From assembly GCA_023376005.1 (NCBI GenBank), contig CM042160.1:85943920-86007919 (forward strand): a stretch of 64,000 bases of DNA, written 5' to 3'. This document shows positions 50,514 to 60,565 of the stretch, piece by piece. The first letter of the stretch is position 1. Every line of letters begins with the position of its first letter. The DNA is from Doryteuthis pealeii (Eukaryota > Mollusca > Cephalopoda > Myopsida > Loliginidae). The position numbers and the translations under genes are program-made. The notes under the pieces were generated by a model that saw nothing but the letters and a program-made list of their open reading frames with translations, searched no databases and was not told the DNA's origin.

Positions 50514-52050
50514 TTCCAGATATAGAAAATATTTGGGTGTCTTTTACTTTAAAAAAAAAAAAAATGTATTTTTGAGGAGTATAACCTTATAATCTGCTTG
50601 TAAAAAATTAAAACTTTTCTGAAATCTAAAAATCAGAACATTTCTAATATTTATTTTCTTAAATTAGCCTATACCTTATCTAGAAAACCATTTTAAAGAT
50701 TGCACCAGAATTTTCCTGATAAAATTTGCATGCAAAAATTTTCCCATTAATTTCTCAATAAAACTGTCAACTTCAAAATACTGAAACTTTTTAGCTGAAA
50801 ATGATAAAAAATAAAAAAAAAACAAAACTGTTTGCCCCAAAATTCAAGATTAAGAATATGCACCTATCCTGTTACATTAACAATCTTCAAATATAGACAA
50901 TGTCTGGCACAAGGCCACTGTGGGGTATATTGTAATTTGAATTAAATCAATTATTATATTTTTCTTTTAGTAAATCCTATTCAAGAAATGCCAGTAACAT
51001 ATAAATATCTAGGGAAATTCTTTGTTTTATTCATGCTTTGCTTATAAAGGTTTGCTGCAACCCTGTGTTGAGCAAGTTAATCAGTACTTTTGCTAACTCC
51101 ATTTGAAGTTAGTTTGTGTCTCTGTTTGACATTTTAGCAGTTTGAAGGCGTTTTTATCAACAAGTTAATGCAATATGAAAGCGATATTTTACAATCCTCC
51201 CCAGGTTTTTTATCGACACATACATATAATATCCCCCCCCCTTTTAAAATATCTTTGACTGAGTTTTGAAAATAAAAACAATCAATACATTAAACAAATA
51301 AAAATCGGAATATTTACATATTCTTTTTTATTTTAATTAAAGTGTTGCTATAAGGTTTGTAACTAGCACCGTTCACTTTTTCAGCAGGCACCACCTAGCA
51401 TATTTTAGGCAGGAGGCTGGGACAACAGCATTCTAAAAAAACAAACTTTTTCTTTCGTAAAGTCATGGTCAGATAAGTAAATAAATAAGTCACAAGAGAA
51501 ATTTGAAGCAATAATCAGATTCTAATGAGAAAGTTTAGAGATATCCATAGAAAAATAATAGTTTAAGTTTGTTTATATGTGAGTTCATTTTTAAACTAAT
51601 TTACATATAAATAAATCTGAACTAATTAAATAAAAATATAAAGAATGATATTATAAAGAAAATCAATTCCAAATAAGAATAATATTTGCTGGGACGACAG
51701 CATCTGAAAATCACAAAAAAAAAGGACCCCAAAAAACCCTCAATTTTTTACAATGTGTTTCTAATATGTATATTTTCAGGGTCACTTATTATGTCCTCTG
51801 TTATTCAATGAAGCATTATAAAGATATTAACACCTTGGCTTAAATTATTATTGTTAATGCCAAATTATTTAAAAAAAAAACAAAAACAATCTGTAATCTA
51901 TTGATTTTATATGGAATGTTTTTTTATTTCGTGTTAAGAGATTAGGATATTTTGATAGTGATTTGTCAGTCAGTATTTTGAGTTCAGTTGAGAGTTCAAA
52001 TCTTATTGGTATTGATTATATTGCTATGATTGTTGCTTAAGTATGGACTA
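50514..52050. other. 1.5 kb without recognised features
   Basis: AT-rich, with homopolymer runs and a run of C near 51233. I see no repeat of this window's families and no coding signal. Confidence 0.5.
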
Positions 52051-52055
52051 ATTAA

Positions 52056-52292
52056 GGGCCGGTTTAGCTCAGTTGGTAGAGTGTTCCTGGTTCCTGGTTC
52101 GATACTGGCCCGCACCAACTCAGCGTATGAGTAGCACAGGGATCTTTTCGGTAAAGTAAGGAGCTAATAGTAGGTGTGGCACTCCATACCAGATGCAAAA
52201 AACAATCTCCTTGGTCTAGCGCTAGTGAAAAGGGGATAGACTCCCACGCTGTTTGGCTTATACCGACTTTAGGCCACCCCAACGACTTTATT
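52056..52292 (+). mobile_element. tRNA-derived SINE, family T
   Basis: GGGCCGGTTTAGCTCAGTTG, GGTTCGATACTGGCCC, AGCTAATAGTAGGTGTGG, TCTCCTTGGTCTAGCGC and the tail ACCGACTTTAGGCCACCCC. A few bases are missing between the A and B boxes. Confidence 0.85.
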
Positions 52293-52439
52293 TAATTTAT
52301 GGACTAACTATAGACAGATTATTGATCATATGGAAATATGATCTCTCTGATAAGATGAAGTGAAAATTCTTCCAGGTTGTATCCGTGTCATAGAAGGGAG
52401 GATCAAAGTGTAGTATCTGTTCCAGATTCTATGTTTTGA

Positions 52440-52905
52440 GACTTGCCTTCTATACCCGGCCTTGGCTGGGGGTCCAGTGTGCTTTGGCCTCTGGACCGGT
52501 AAAGTACAATTAATAGCATCGATCCAAGGGGGCCATGCCCCCCAGATCATTGCAATTTTTATGTGCCCACGTAAAAATGAGACCTTGTGTCCAGCCCTCA
52601 TAAGTGGGATGAGCAGGCAAATACCCTTACCTTTCATACCCAGCCTCGGCTGGGGGTCCAGTGTGCTTCGGCCTCTGAACCGATAGAGTACAATTATTAG
52701 CGTTGTTCCCAGGGGGCCTGCCCCCTTGACTTAAAGGAGCAGGGCTGGGTTTATTGCCCAGTGCCTTGAGGGGGAATGCCGAGGGAATCAATGCAATTTT
52801 TGTTCTTTTCCACCCATGAGCTTCGGCTTGTGGGTGGGCCCACATTAAAATGAGGCCTTGTGCCCAGCCCATACAAGTGGGGTATGAGGCAAATACCCTG
52901 TATCA
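52440..52905 (+). mobile_element. Two tandem family W elements
   Basis: Both start CTT(T/C)(A/T)TACCC and carry GGCTGGGGGTCCAGTGTGCT, GGCCTCTG.ACCG and CCCAGGGGGCC-like words (52440 and 52632), and both end CAAATACCCT. The first lacks the GGGTTTATTGCCCAGTGCC core that the second keeps. Overlapping frames on both strands are shadows. Confidence 0.75.
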
Positions 52906-52913
52906 TGTCAGTA

Positions 52914-53297
52914 CTGCACCACTTGGATTCTTACAAAATGCTTGGAGAAAAAGCTAGATGGGAACTGTGCAAGAGTGCTACATGCTGTCTTGAACAAATC
53001 CTGGAAGCAGCATTCGCACAAGGGATCAGCTTTATGGCCACTAGCCTCACACAAGCCATCTGGATGAGACAAACAATACATGCTGGATGCTGCTAGAGAA
53101 GCAGGGATAAACTAGAAGTGATGCTCTCCTGTGGACAGCTATTCATCAGTCTGGGTCGGCCAGTGGGTGCCTACATCAATAAACTTTGCTGGATGCTGTG
53201 TATAGGACTTTCCAGGAATGGTGGCTGATAGGGGCAGGTGATGAGAAAGGGTCATGGAGATCTGTGTTGTTGGCATGACATGATGATGATGATGATA
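52914..53297 (+). pseudogene. LINE C-terminal relic ending in (ATG)n
   Basis: GTGCTACATGCTGTCTTGAA, CAAATCCTGGAAGCAGCATT, AGAAGCAGGGATAAACT, GGATGCTGTGTATAGGA and ATGGTGGCTGATAGGGGCAG are in the order of the relic at 5235, and it ends in the same GATGATGAT tract. Stops and shifts break the frame. Confidence 0.72.
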
Positions 53298-53542
53298 AAG
53301 GATCAGATTTTTGTATGTAAACATAGCAAAGCAAAAATGGCACATTGTTGTGAGATTTTGATAGCTCAATAGTTGAAATTCTCTATATTGCAATTTAATA
53401 ATAAAACAGGGTAGTCAGTGTTTGTGCTCACCCTAGTTATAATTTTGCTAAGGGAAATAACTTTTAGATACAAATTATAGAATACTTCCCCTTGTCTATT
53501 TATTCATCTGCAATTAATTATAAGTTTTATAAAAGAATTGAA

Positions 53543-53732
53543 CTAGGAACCTTGTGGTTTCTAGCCGAACGCTCTACCTACTGAGCTAACAGGGATCTGT
53601 GCGGTAAAGTAAGGAGCTGACGCAAAAACAATCTCCTTGGCCTAGCGCTAGTGAAAAGGTGATAGACTCCCTCGCTGATTGGATGATACCGACATTAGGC
53701 CACCCCAATGACTTTACTTATTTTTTTATAAA
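53543..53732. mobile_element. Head-inverted chimeric SINE, family T
   Basis: 53543-53587 is the T tRNA head on the minus strand (GGAACCTTGTGGTTTCTAGC, TACTGAGCTAAC). At CAGGGATCTGTGCGGTAAAG it switches to the T body on the plus strand, running to ATTAGGCCACCCCAATGACT. The inversion within one element resembles twin priming. Confidence 0.8.
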
Positions 53733-53859
53733 AGCTTACAACAACACTGAGTTTGATATATTAATATATTAATGTGGTGAATGTTTTTAAGTAACTTTAG
53801 TTGTATTTCCCCAAGATTTTCATTAACCATTTTTGGTTCTTGCATCTGTGTCGGTACTG

Positions 53860-53862
<3 letters not shown>

Positions 53863-53892
<30 letters not shown>
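53863..53892. repeat. (AT)n microsatellite
   Basis: AT run abutting a fold-back. Confidence 0.95.
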
Positions 53893-53895
<3 letters not shown>

Positions 53896-53993
53896 TTATA
53901 GTGTGTACAGAAATAACCTACTCAATTTTCACCATAAGAGTCCTTATGGCGAAACTCGATTAGGTTATTTCTGTACACACTATAATACTAAAT
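53890..53993. repeat. Fold-back with about 48-bp arms
   Basis: TAGTATTATAGTGTGTACAG faces CTGTACACACTATAATACTA, and AAATAACCTA/TAGGTTATTT continues to CCATAAG/CTTATGG around a 3-bp loop. Its flank resembles that of the 7970-8291 fold-back. Confidence 0.88.
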
Positions 53994-54108
53994 CCGCTCT
54001 ACTTACGTATTGAGCACTTTATATTTGTTATGATTCTGACTTATCCGAGTAACACTTATACCAACCAAATATTGAGACTAATCCAATATTTTTTCTGGTA
54101 AGTCATTT

Positions 54109-54114
<6 letters not shown>

Positions 54115-54141
<27 letters not shown>
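54115..54141. repeat. (AT)n microsatellite
   Basis: AT run. Confidence 0.95.
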
Positions 54142-54144
<3 letters not shown>

Positions 54145-54187
54145 AGAGAAATTTTTACAATGATTACAGTTTTGTGTGATACCCAGG

Positions 54188-54285
54188 ACACCCCCTTTTT
54201 TTTAGGAGGATATCTTCTCTACTTTAAGGGATACGGTCAGTGCATTCTAAGGCCTGTTGACAGGGTGGGCTCTCAAGTTGGATGG
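54188..54285 (-). mobile_element. Family B 5' fragment
   Basis: Minus strand: CCACCCTGTCAACAGGCCTT, AGAATGCACTGACCGTATCC, and GGGGGTGTCCTGGGTATCAC. Confidence 0.65.
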
Positions 54286-54796
54286 AAAAACAAATACTTT
54301 TAAGTTTAAACGACAGGTATTTTTACCCTAAAATGATATAGGTGTTTGGAAAAACAGGTAAAACAAGTAATCAACAGATGTCTCATGTTAAAAAAGGTAA
54401 ATATATTTAAATCTTATCTTGTAAGTCATGACTCAGACTTCTAAACTGAAGCAAACTGATTCATTTCTGTCAAAAATATAAATTTATCTTTTTGGAAAAA
54501 AAACAAATGAGTTGTCCTGTTTGAGAAATCAGGTGATATCTATTATATTAAAGGCTTTTTTTTCCTATTTAGTTTAATGACAAAATTCATATCAAAATAT
54601 TCCATAGTTCTAGGATTGTATTATGTTTAAAAAAAAAAAATCCATTTTAATTGGTTCTAATTTGACTCACATTCAGTCTGTCACTTTCCCTCTCTCTATG
54701 TGTATTTTGAATACCTCCTCATTATATATGTTAGTTTCTCTGTGAGTGTAAAGAGAATGATCTAGAGAGTGCGAAATGTTTACTTATAAATATAGT

Positions 54797-54808
54797 ACAC
54801 ACACACAC

Positions 54809-54839
<31 letters not shown>

Positions 54840-54840
54840 G
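54797..54840. repeat. Self-complementary (CA)n(TA)n(TG)n repeat
   Basis: ACACACAC, then AT, then GTGTGTGT: a perfect palindrome by composition. Confidence 0.95.
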
Positions 54841-55110
54841 TATAGTAAGAAATTTGAAAAACAGGTTTAAATAAAATGAATGGTAAGTTTATTAGCCGAC
54901 GCTGCAGTATTGCGATCTGTTGAGTAGATCTTCTTCAGGGCATTATAAGGAAAAGTAAAAAAATTTTTATCACAGAATAACGAGAACAACTGCGATAGTC
55001 CTTGTTTATCAATCTGTTCCAAGTTTGAAGAAGGAACGCTGGAAAGGTAGACGGTTTGAAATATAACGTCTAATATTCTTATTTTATGGTGTGTGTGTGT
55101 ATTGAAAAAT
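54841..55110 (-). mobile_element. Penelope-like end with hammerhead-like motif (inference)
   Basis: Minus strand CCCTGAAGAAGATCTACTCA, ACAGATCGCAATACTGC has the order CTGAAGA, a GATCT/AGATC stem, then GCAA in place of GAAA. The core is damaged. Downstream (GGCTAATAAACTTACC) resembles ends of repeats in the 19.7-20.6 kb element in layout only. Confidence 0.4.
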
Positions 55111-55249
55111 GACATTAAGCCTTTTTTAGGTGTAAAGATATATATATATATATATATATGCAAACTTATATAAATGATGTATTTAACATATCTTTACTCT
55201 TGTATGCATAACTGTATATACACTTTTGTAGTTGCAGTCAATTTTGACT

Positions 55250-55460
55250 GCTGTTCGGCTAGAAAACACAAGATTCCGGGTTCAATACCAGCCCTCGCCA
55301 ACTCAGCGTATTAGTAGCACAGGGATCTGTGCGGTAAAGTGAGGACCTGATGGCAGGCGTGGTGCTCCACCATAGATGCAGAAACAATCTCCTTAGTCTA
55401 GCACTAGTGAAAAGGGATAGACTCCCTCGCTGGTTGGCTGATACCGACTTTAGGCCAAAC
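55250..55460 (+). mobile_element. SINE family T, 5' truncated
   Basis: It starts within the head (TGTTCGGCTAGAAAACACAA), keeps the B box GGGTTCAATACC, and continues through GTGGTGCTCCACC to ACCGACTTTAGGCC. Confidence 0.82.
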
Positions 55461-55611
55461 ATTTCTTTTTATTTAAGGAGATCTTCAGTTGACCCCCCCG
55501 TTGTTCAGTTTCTCGATCTGAAGAGCCATTGATTCCTTTATTCTTTTGTATTTCTATGTGAAGAGAAAAAGTCAGAAATGTTAAATCTTTTTAGATGATT
55601 TCTCTCTTATG

Positions 55612-55640
55612 CAGAAGAAGAAGAAGAAGAAGAAGCTGAC
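55612..55640. repeat. (AAG)n microsatellite
   Basis: GAA trinucleotides. 55470-56160 otherwise shows a run of G near 55772 and no element or gene I recognise. Confidence 0.85.
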
Positions 55641-56167
55641 ATATAAACTGATCTTTCTTCTCTCTTGATTCTTTTGATTCTTTCTGCTTGAGGAACGATC
55701 AAGTTTTTCCTGACATGTCTCTGAGCAAAGCTCAAATCACTCATCCAATATCTTCTAAACACTCAAAGGATGGGGGGGGGGTGGGGAATGAAATCGGGTC
55801 ACAACACATGTCCCTTTCCTATCCCTGTGTTTTGCGTGTCACGCTTCCTGAATGTTATTTATAAAATTCTATTTGTCATATGAGCTGAACTCTGTCACTG
55901 ACATAAAGTAGATATGAATTTTTTTTATCTCTTTCTGTATTTCCTAACCTCTGACCTCCACAACTCTCTCAAATATTAAGCTGGAATTAAGAAGAAATAA
56001 AACAGTGGCATTAAGAAAAGAAAAAAAATCTCCCTCAAATGTAATTATAACTTTTAATAAGACATACAACTGTTTCATTTATTTATATACTCACATAGAA
56101 AAATGTCACTTGTATCAAAATATATATGTAGTATATTATATAAGACCTATAGTATTTAGTCATAAGT

Positions 56168-56397
56168 ACCGTAAATCCTTGAGTGTAATCCACACTTTTT
56201 CCCCAAAATTTAAAGGTCAAAATCCCTAGTGCGTACTATATACAAGGTTAAAAATGAAAAATATTTTCTAAGCAATGTCCGAGTCTCTATTTGCTGTCCG
56301 GCAATGTTTATTCAGGCACATTTTGTGATGTCGGGCACGAAAAAAAATATTTCTCCTACATATTATACTCAAGGGCGGACTATACTCAAGGATTTAA
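56168..56397. mobile_element. MITE with 27-bp inverted ends, about 230 bp
   Basis: CCGTAAATCCTTGAGTGTAA at the left faces ACTATACTCAAGGATTTAAG at the right, followed inward by CACACTTTTTCCCC. TA precedes the left end. The end sequence is similar in style to that of 60566-61152. Confidence 0.7.
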
Positions 56398-56407
56398 GGA
56401 AAAGAGT

Positions 56408-56457
56408 TATGGGTCTACCATGGTTTCAATCCAAATGATTTCATCAGGACCCTACCC
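56408..56457 (-). ncRNA. Hammerhead ribozyme, type I, complete core
   Basis: On the minus strand: stem I GGGTC (56449-56453), CTGATGA (56442-56448), stem II AATC...GATT, GAAA (56425-56428), stem III CC-AT-GG closed by A-U, cleavage base A (56417), and stem I partner GACCC (56412-56416). Stem II closes with A-U where G-C is usual, which may weaken it. The 3' half recurs twice in a fold-back at 20755-20857. Confidence 0.85.
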
Positions 56458-56581
56458 TATACTTAACTAAGTCAATGTAATTCCTTAGTAAAACTATTGC
56501 TCTATGTTTTTAATATATTGAGTACATTTGGATAATTTACTAATACTACTGCAATGAAAAGGTTAACGCAGTAATTGGATA

Positions 56582-56606
56582 CTATATATATATATATATA
56601 TATATT
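56582..56606. repeat. (AT)n microsatellite
   Basis: AT run abutting a T SINE tail. Confidence 0.95.
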
Positions 56607-56745
56607 CCTCAGGGCGGTCTAATGTCAGTATCAGCCATGCAGCGAGGGAGTCTATCCCCTTTTCACTAGCGCTAGACCAAGGAGATTATTTTAGCATCTG
56701 AGGAGGAGCGCCACACCTACCATCAGCTCCTTACTTTACATTCTT
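56607..56745 (-). mobile_element. SINE family T, head missing
   Basis: CAGGGCGGTCTAATGTCAGT, AGCGAGGGAGTCTATCCCC and CACACCTACCATCAGCTCC (minus-strand tail and body). The tRNA part is lost. Confidence 0.78.
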
Positions 56746-56761
56746 ATTTTATATGATATAC

Positions 56762-56890
56762 ATGGCACTGATGCTTATAGCTTTTCTAATTTAGTGTGTC
56801 CTGGGATGCACATATTTGATTTGAATGAGTTCCGGGAAATTTGATGGGTCCCAACTAAAGCTATTTAATAAATTGTAGAGTTTTTATTAA
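56762..56890 (-). mobile_element. Family M fragment (3' end)
   Basis: CACTGATGCTTATAGCTTTT, GTCCTGGGATGCACATATTT and TTTGATGGGTCCCAACTAAA are the reversed M 3' half. Confidence 0.72.
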
Positions 56891-57129
56891 TGAACTGAAG
56901 AAACCACTAAATCCTGTGACATTAACTTTATTTATTAACAGATGATTTTTAGTTTTTTTTTTTGTTTTTTTTTAAATTATAAAACTAACCCCTAACCCTA
57001 ACAACAACCGGATTTTGACGGTGTAAATGAAAAACGTGCTTATGAATCGAGATCGCAAAAGGGGTGCCTAAAGGTCATATGGTCCTAATATTATTCTGAA
57101 GTTACAACATCACCTATTACCAATGCCCT

Positions 57130-57185
57130 GATGATGGTTTAATCTACAAACCAAAATGTTTTAACATTGGTTAATACTTCTATTA
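57130..57185 (+). ncRNA. Degenerate hammerhead-like motif
   Basis: CCTGATGATGGTTTAATCTA, CAAACCAAAATGTTTTAACA: CTGATGA is intact and stem II is GGTTT/AAACC with an extra T. The expected GAAA is AAAA, so cleavage is doubtful. Confidence 0.45.
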
Positions 57186-57216
57186 TAAAATCTTACCCTG
57201 AAGAACTTGTTTTTTC

Positions 57217-57225
<9 letters not shown>

Positions 57226-57253
<28 letters not shown>
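57226..57253. repeat. (AT)n microsatellite
   Basis: AT run. Confidence 0.95.
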
Positions 57254-57257
<4 letters not shown>

Positions 57258-57437
57258 AATTTAACAAAAATTCCAAATGCTAGAAGCTTTATATATAAAA
57301 CAATACAAACCATCCTTAAACAAAATTAATTTCCAATGCAGTACACACATTTTAAAATGCCTATAGCACCTTTCCCATTAATTCTCCTTCCAGCCTTCAC
57401 ATCCATTAATATAATTTTAAAAAAACTGGAACACATC

Positions 57438-57624
57438 ACACCTGATGATGGCACTTCGAAGTGACGAAAGTACTCGGGACATAAACTTTGGTGGACTAAT
57501 CCACGAATTCCACCCTAACATTAAAAAGTTGGCCAGAAAACTTGAAAAAATCACAAAAAAAATTGTTAGACAGGAGATGTCTTTTGTTTAATTCAACATG
57601 CATAAATGAAAGAATGCTGCCCAA

Positions 57625-57672
<48 letters not shown>

Positions 57673-57985
57673 GTATTTTGGCAGCATTTTTTCTTTTATA
57701 CAAGTTTTGTTGAACTGTACAGACAATTCCTGTTGGACAAGTTTTTGGTTGATCTGTTCCAATTTTCGGGCCATCTTTTTGGTGTCGGGGTGTAACTGGT
57801 ATAACAGTCCACCAAAGGTTTCAAAACGAGCGCTTTCGGCAATACAGTTTGGTATGGTACCATTCCTACAACCTCCCACTACCAATGGTTATTACCTCCC
57901 ACTTCTAATTCCTTGCTACTACTTGTTCTCGTTAAAAACGAGACACAAAACCATACCATCGTTTTCCTACCTGAGGATGGCAACA
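57438..57985. pseudogene. Inverted pair of Penelope-like ORF starts
   Basis: The minus frame (57496-57885) reads FGGLLYQLHPDTKKMARKLE, QINQKLVQQELSVQFNKTCI and KEKMLPKY. The plus strand left half reads a diverged copy (KLEKITKKIVRQEMS, FNSTCINERMLPKY) toward the same axis at a (CA)n(TA)n tract near 57650. The LE-rich helix then FN.TCI...LP.Y pattern resembles the N-terminal region of Penelope-like element proteins (moderate confidence). No reverse transcriptase or GIY-YIG part is present. CTGATGATGGCACTTCGAAG, TGACGAAAG at 57442 is another hammerhead-like motif. Confidence 0.6.
57625..57675. repeat. (CA)n(TA)n microsatellite at the axis
   Basis: The CA then TA run lies between the two inverted ORF pieces. 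Confidence 0.95.
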
Positions 57986-57988
57986 AAA

Positions 57989-57989
<1 letters not shown>

Positions 57990-58026
<37 letters not shown>
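57990..58026. repeat. (AT)n microsatellite
   Basis: AT run. Confidence 0.95.
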
Positions 58027-58029
<3 letters not shown>

Positions 58030-58034
58030 AAAAA

Positions 58035-58115
58035 GCTTTAAAGATTGGTCATTTTGTGGTTGTAGATCTATTTCTATCACAGGTAACTTTATTGAAAATG
58101 GTGAACTGAAAATTC
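58035..58115 (+). mobile_element. Element Y, one arm
   Basis: GGTCATTTTGTGGTTGTAGA, TCTATTTCTATCACAGGTAA and TTGAAAATGGTGAACTGAAA match 19527-19640. Confidence 0.6.
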
Positions 58116-58917
58116 ATGAGACTTTGTATACAATTTTTCTGGGAAGTCTTGAAAGGTTTCAGTTTCAGTTCTTCTTATCGTCTTAAGGGTGGGTGGGGTT
58201 TATGACTGGGGATTAATTAATCAGGTGGTGGGGATGGTGTCACTATGGGTGGTTTTTGTGTGTGTGTGTTTCCTGTCTCTTAGTTATTGCATGTATAATT
58301 CTGTTATCAGCCAAGCATAGCATTCTTACTGGATGATTCACACAGAAATATCTTGGGTAGATTGATTATATGTAAATCTCAATGTTATGTTCGTCTAGTA
58401 AACACCTTTTTAAATTTCTTAATTACACTGACCTGAAGCAAAAGACCCAGATTCTCCTAATATACAGAAATTCTTGCAATTACCAAATGTAATAAATGTT
58501 CTTACATTCACATAGTTCCAAAGTGGTAATTCTTGTTTGCATATTTTTCTTCTTTTATATGAGAGATGTTTAAGAGAACAAGTTTCTTGTTTACTGGCTA
58601 AAATAAACCATATCAGGTCATTAACTCTATTGAAGTCTGTTGGTTTGAATAACAGCAGCTAAGTACAACTTAAGCAGTGTCCAAGACAGCTGGTACATAT
58701 AGAAATCAAGAATGACCCATTCATGAATTTGGGTGATTTGGGTCATTCCATTCCTTAAGTTCTGATTGGCTGCTTGACTTGAATGACATTATGGAGTCTT
58801 ATATATATCCTGTCATTCTGCAGTAGACTTTGTGACATTCGGGTTTGTATTTAAGTTACAATCGTTTGTTGCCTTGTCTTCCCAGTTCGACGGTAATTGG
58901 AACTTTAATTATTCTTC
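58116..58917. other. Mixed sequence, nothing recognised
   Basis: No repeat family or coding frame. A CCAAT-inverse ATTGGCTG and a TATATATA lie near 58770 and 58800, too weak alone to call a promoter. Confidence 0.4.
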
Positions 58918-59150
58918 AAACTCTTAACATCCTGTTGAGAATTTTCCAAGTCCAGAGCCCCATTCCTATAAGGATTTATCAAAAAATGGCTAAAAATGGC
59001 CTTTTCATTTAAAGTTACCTGTTATTTCCCTTAAATCAAAGACTTCTAAATCTTACATTTAAACAAAGGCTATTGTTTGGGGTAGATTAGGAAAATGAAT
59101 GTGACTTCTGGCCGGGTGGAATGAGGCGGTATAGGACATTAAGATTTAAG
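58918..59150 (+). repeat. Repeat family Q, uninterrupted copy
   Basis: Collinear with 32905-33785 (minus) minus its Helitron. CTTCTGGCCGGGTGGAATGA and GAGGCGGTATAGGACATTAA mark one end. Confidence 0.75.
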
Positions 59151-59254
59151 AAGCTTTGACAAAGAAAAGGAAAGATATTCCCTCTGCCTTATAATACTTG
59201 TTACATTTATATATATTTAAATGACAAGGGGAATCCTGTGTTAACTACAATGTC

Positions 59255-59545
59255 ATAAGTAAGTAAATTTGGCGGGCAGCCTAATGTCGGTGTCAGCCAT
59301 ACAGCAAGGGAGTCTATCCTCTTTACATTAGCGCTAGTCCAAAGAGATGATTTTAGCATCTGAGATGGAGCGCCACACCTACCATCAGCTCCTCATTTTA
59401 CCGCACAGATCCCTGTGCTACTCATATACCAAGTTGGCATGAGCCAGTATCGAATGATATGATTCCTAGGTGGAGGCTTTACCGACTGAGCTAAACCAGT
59501 GTTGTAGTCCAGCACATTAGCCACAAAGCCATGGGGACCCCCCCT
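59255..59545 (-). mobile_element. SINE family T joined to a family C head
   Basis: 59255-59503 is T (GGCGGGCAGCCTAATGTCGG to CGACTGAGCTAAACCAG). It is followed at once by a C head on the same strand (GTCCCCATGGCTTTGTGGCT, AATGTGCTGGACTACA). Two SINEs head to head-proximal, with no spacer. Confidence 0.75.
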
Positions 59546-59789
59546 TTCTATTTTATTTTGTTGTTTCACAACATATGTTGGTGGTATAGCATTAGAAGTT
59601 GAACTTTCCCATCAATAATCCATTTTTTTTTATTATCTTGGTTACAGATAGCAACTGCATAGCAGTCTAGCAAAATAACACTTGGCATTAAAGTAGAAGT
59701 GAATAACTGAATTCCTCCATTCAAGAGAGAGAAAAAAAATTGCACCCATTGACATACATTAATATTTGCTGAACAGTAGAGCTGAAACA

Positions 59790-60235
59790 GTGGATGGTGA
59801 GCACAATTAGGCAGTGGGTAATGTGTTTCAGCAATGGTGACAATAATGTGAGTGACAAGGCATGTTCAGCGGACAACCCCAGCAAATGGAAGATTACCTC
59901 AATCAGTTCATCTGCATTAATCTGGCCAATGAAAGATTTAAACAATGTCACTGTCATCGCTGCTCGTTCACTTCTGTTGATGCTGATTTTTATGAGCAAT
60001 GCATGCAGGCTCTTGCTCATCATTGATAACTATATGTAAAAATAGTGTTTTGTTAGCTGAAAACTTGCTCTATCTTGATGCAGGTTTTATGGGCAAGGCT
60101 TTTGTAGCTGAAAACTTGCTCTATCTTGATGCAGGTTTTATGGGCAAGGCTTTTGTAGCTGAAAACTTGCTCTATCAAATGGTGTTACCTGTATCTGTTG
60201 TTTCTCATAAAATAAATAGAAGGCATTAATTTTGG
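59790..60235 (+). pseudogene. Mariner transposase relic: N-terminus fused to C-terminus
   Basis: The frame from 59794 reads STIRQWVMCFSNGDNNVSDK, like the end of the mariner helix-turn-helix domain. In another frame, ADFYEQCMQALAHH then a stop (59972-60025) is like the mariner C-terminus. The catalytic DDD region between is deleted. After it, LAENLLYQMVLPVSVV and INRRH resemble sequence commonly seen beyond some mariner ORFs. A 51-bp segment is tandemly repeated here (next feature). Confidence 0.65.
60050..60178 (+). repeat. 51-bp tandem repeat (about 2.4 units)
   Basis: The unit GTAGCTGAAAACTTGCTCTA, TCTTGATGCAGGTTTTATGG, GCAAGGCTTTT occurs twice, with a partial third. It stays in frame, giving a 17-residue repeat (AENLLYLDAGFMGKAFV). 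A duplication within a dead mariner. Confidence 0.92.
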
Positions 60236-60281
60236 AGGGACTCTTCTAATAAATATTATAAGACAGACGTAATACCAGATA

Positions 60282-60565
60282 TGCTGATAGATACACGTCC
60301 AGCGTCCCTGATGCACAAAAATCTAAAAGGACGCAGTAAAATCATATCCATGCATCCCAGTGTTTTACTTTTTTTCCCTCACCATTTCAAGCTAATTGTA
60401 AATACATTTCAATAGTTCCTTAGAAATGAATTACACAGAATAGGTTACAAGGTAGAAGTTAGACAGCTTTAGTTGGGACCCATCAAATTTTCCCGGGGAC
60501 TCATTCAAAGCAAGTATGTGCATCCCAGGACGCACTAAATCAAAAAGCTATCAGCATCACTGTTG
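60282..60565 (+). mobile_element. Family M element
   Basis: ATGCTGATAGATACACGTCC at the 5' end, AAAAAGCTATCAGCATCACT at the 3' end, and interior TCTAAAAGGACGCAGTAAAA, GAATTACACAGAATAGGTTA. Confidence 0.78.

Noticed and set aside
52056..52120. tRNA-like GGTTTAGCTCAGTTGGTAGA sequence as a tRNA gene
   Set aside because: It is the head of SINE T; the acceptor stem does not close and the T body follows directly. The same holds at 9440, 17740, 31150 and 59490.
57542..58027. 161-codon plus frame as a host gene
   Set aside because: It runs through (CA)n and (AT)n tracts and the inverted Penelope-like fragments.
58760..58860. CCAAT-like and TATA-like words as a promoter
   Set aside because: Such words are expected by chance at this AT content, and no transcript feature follows.
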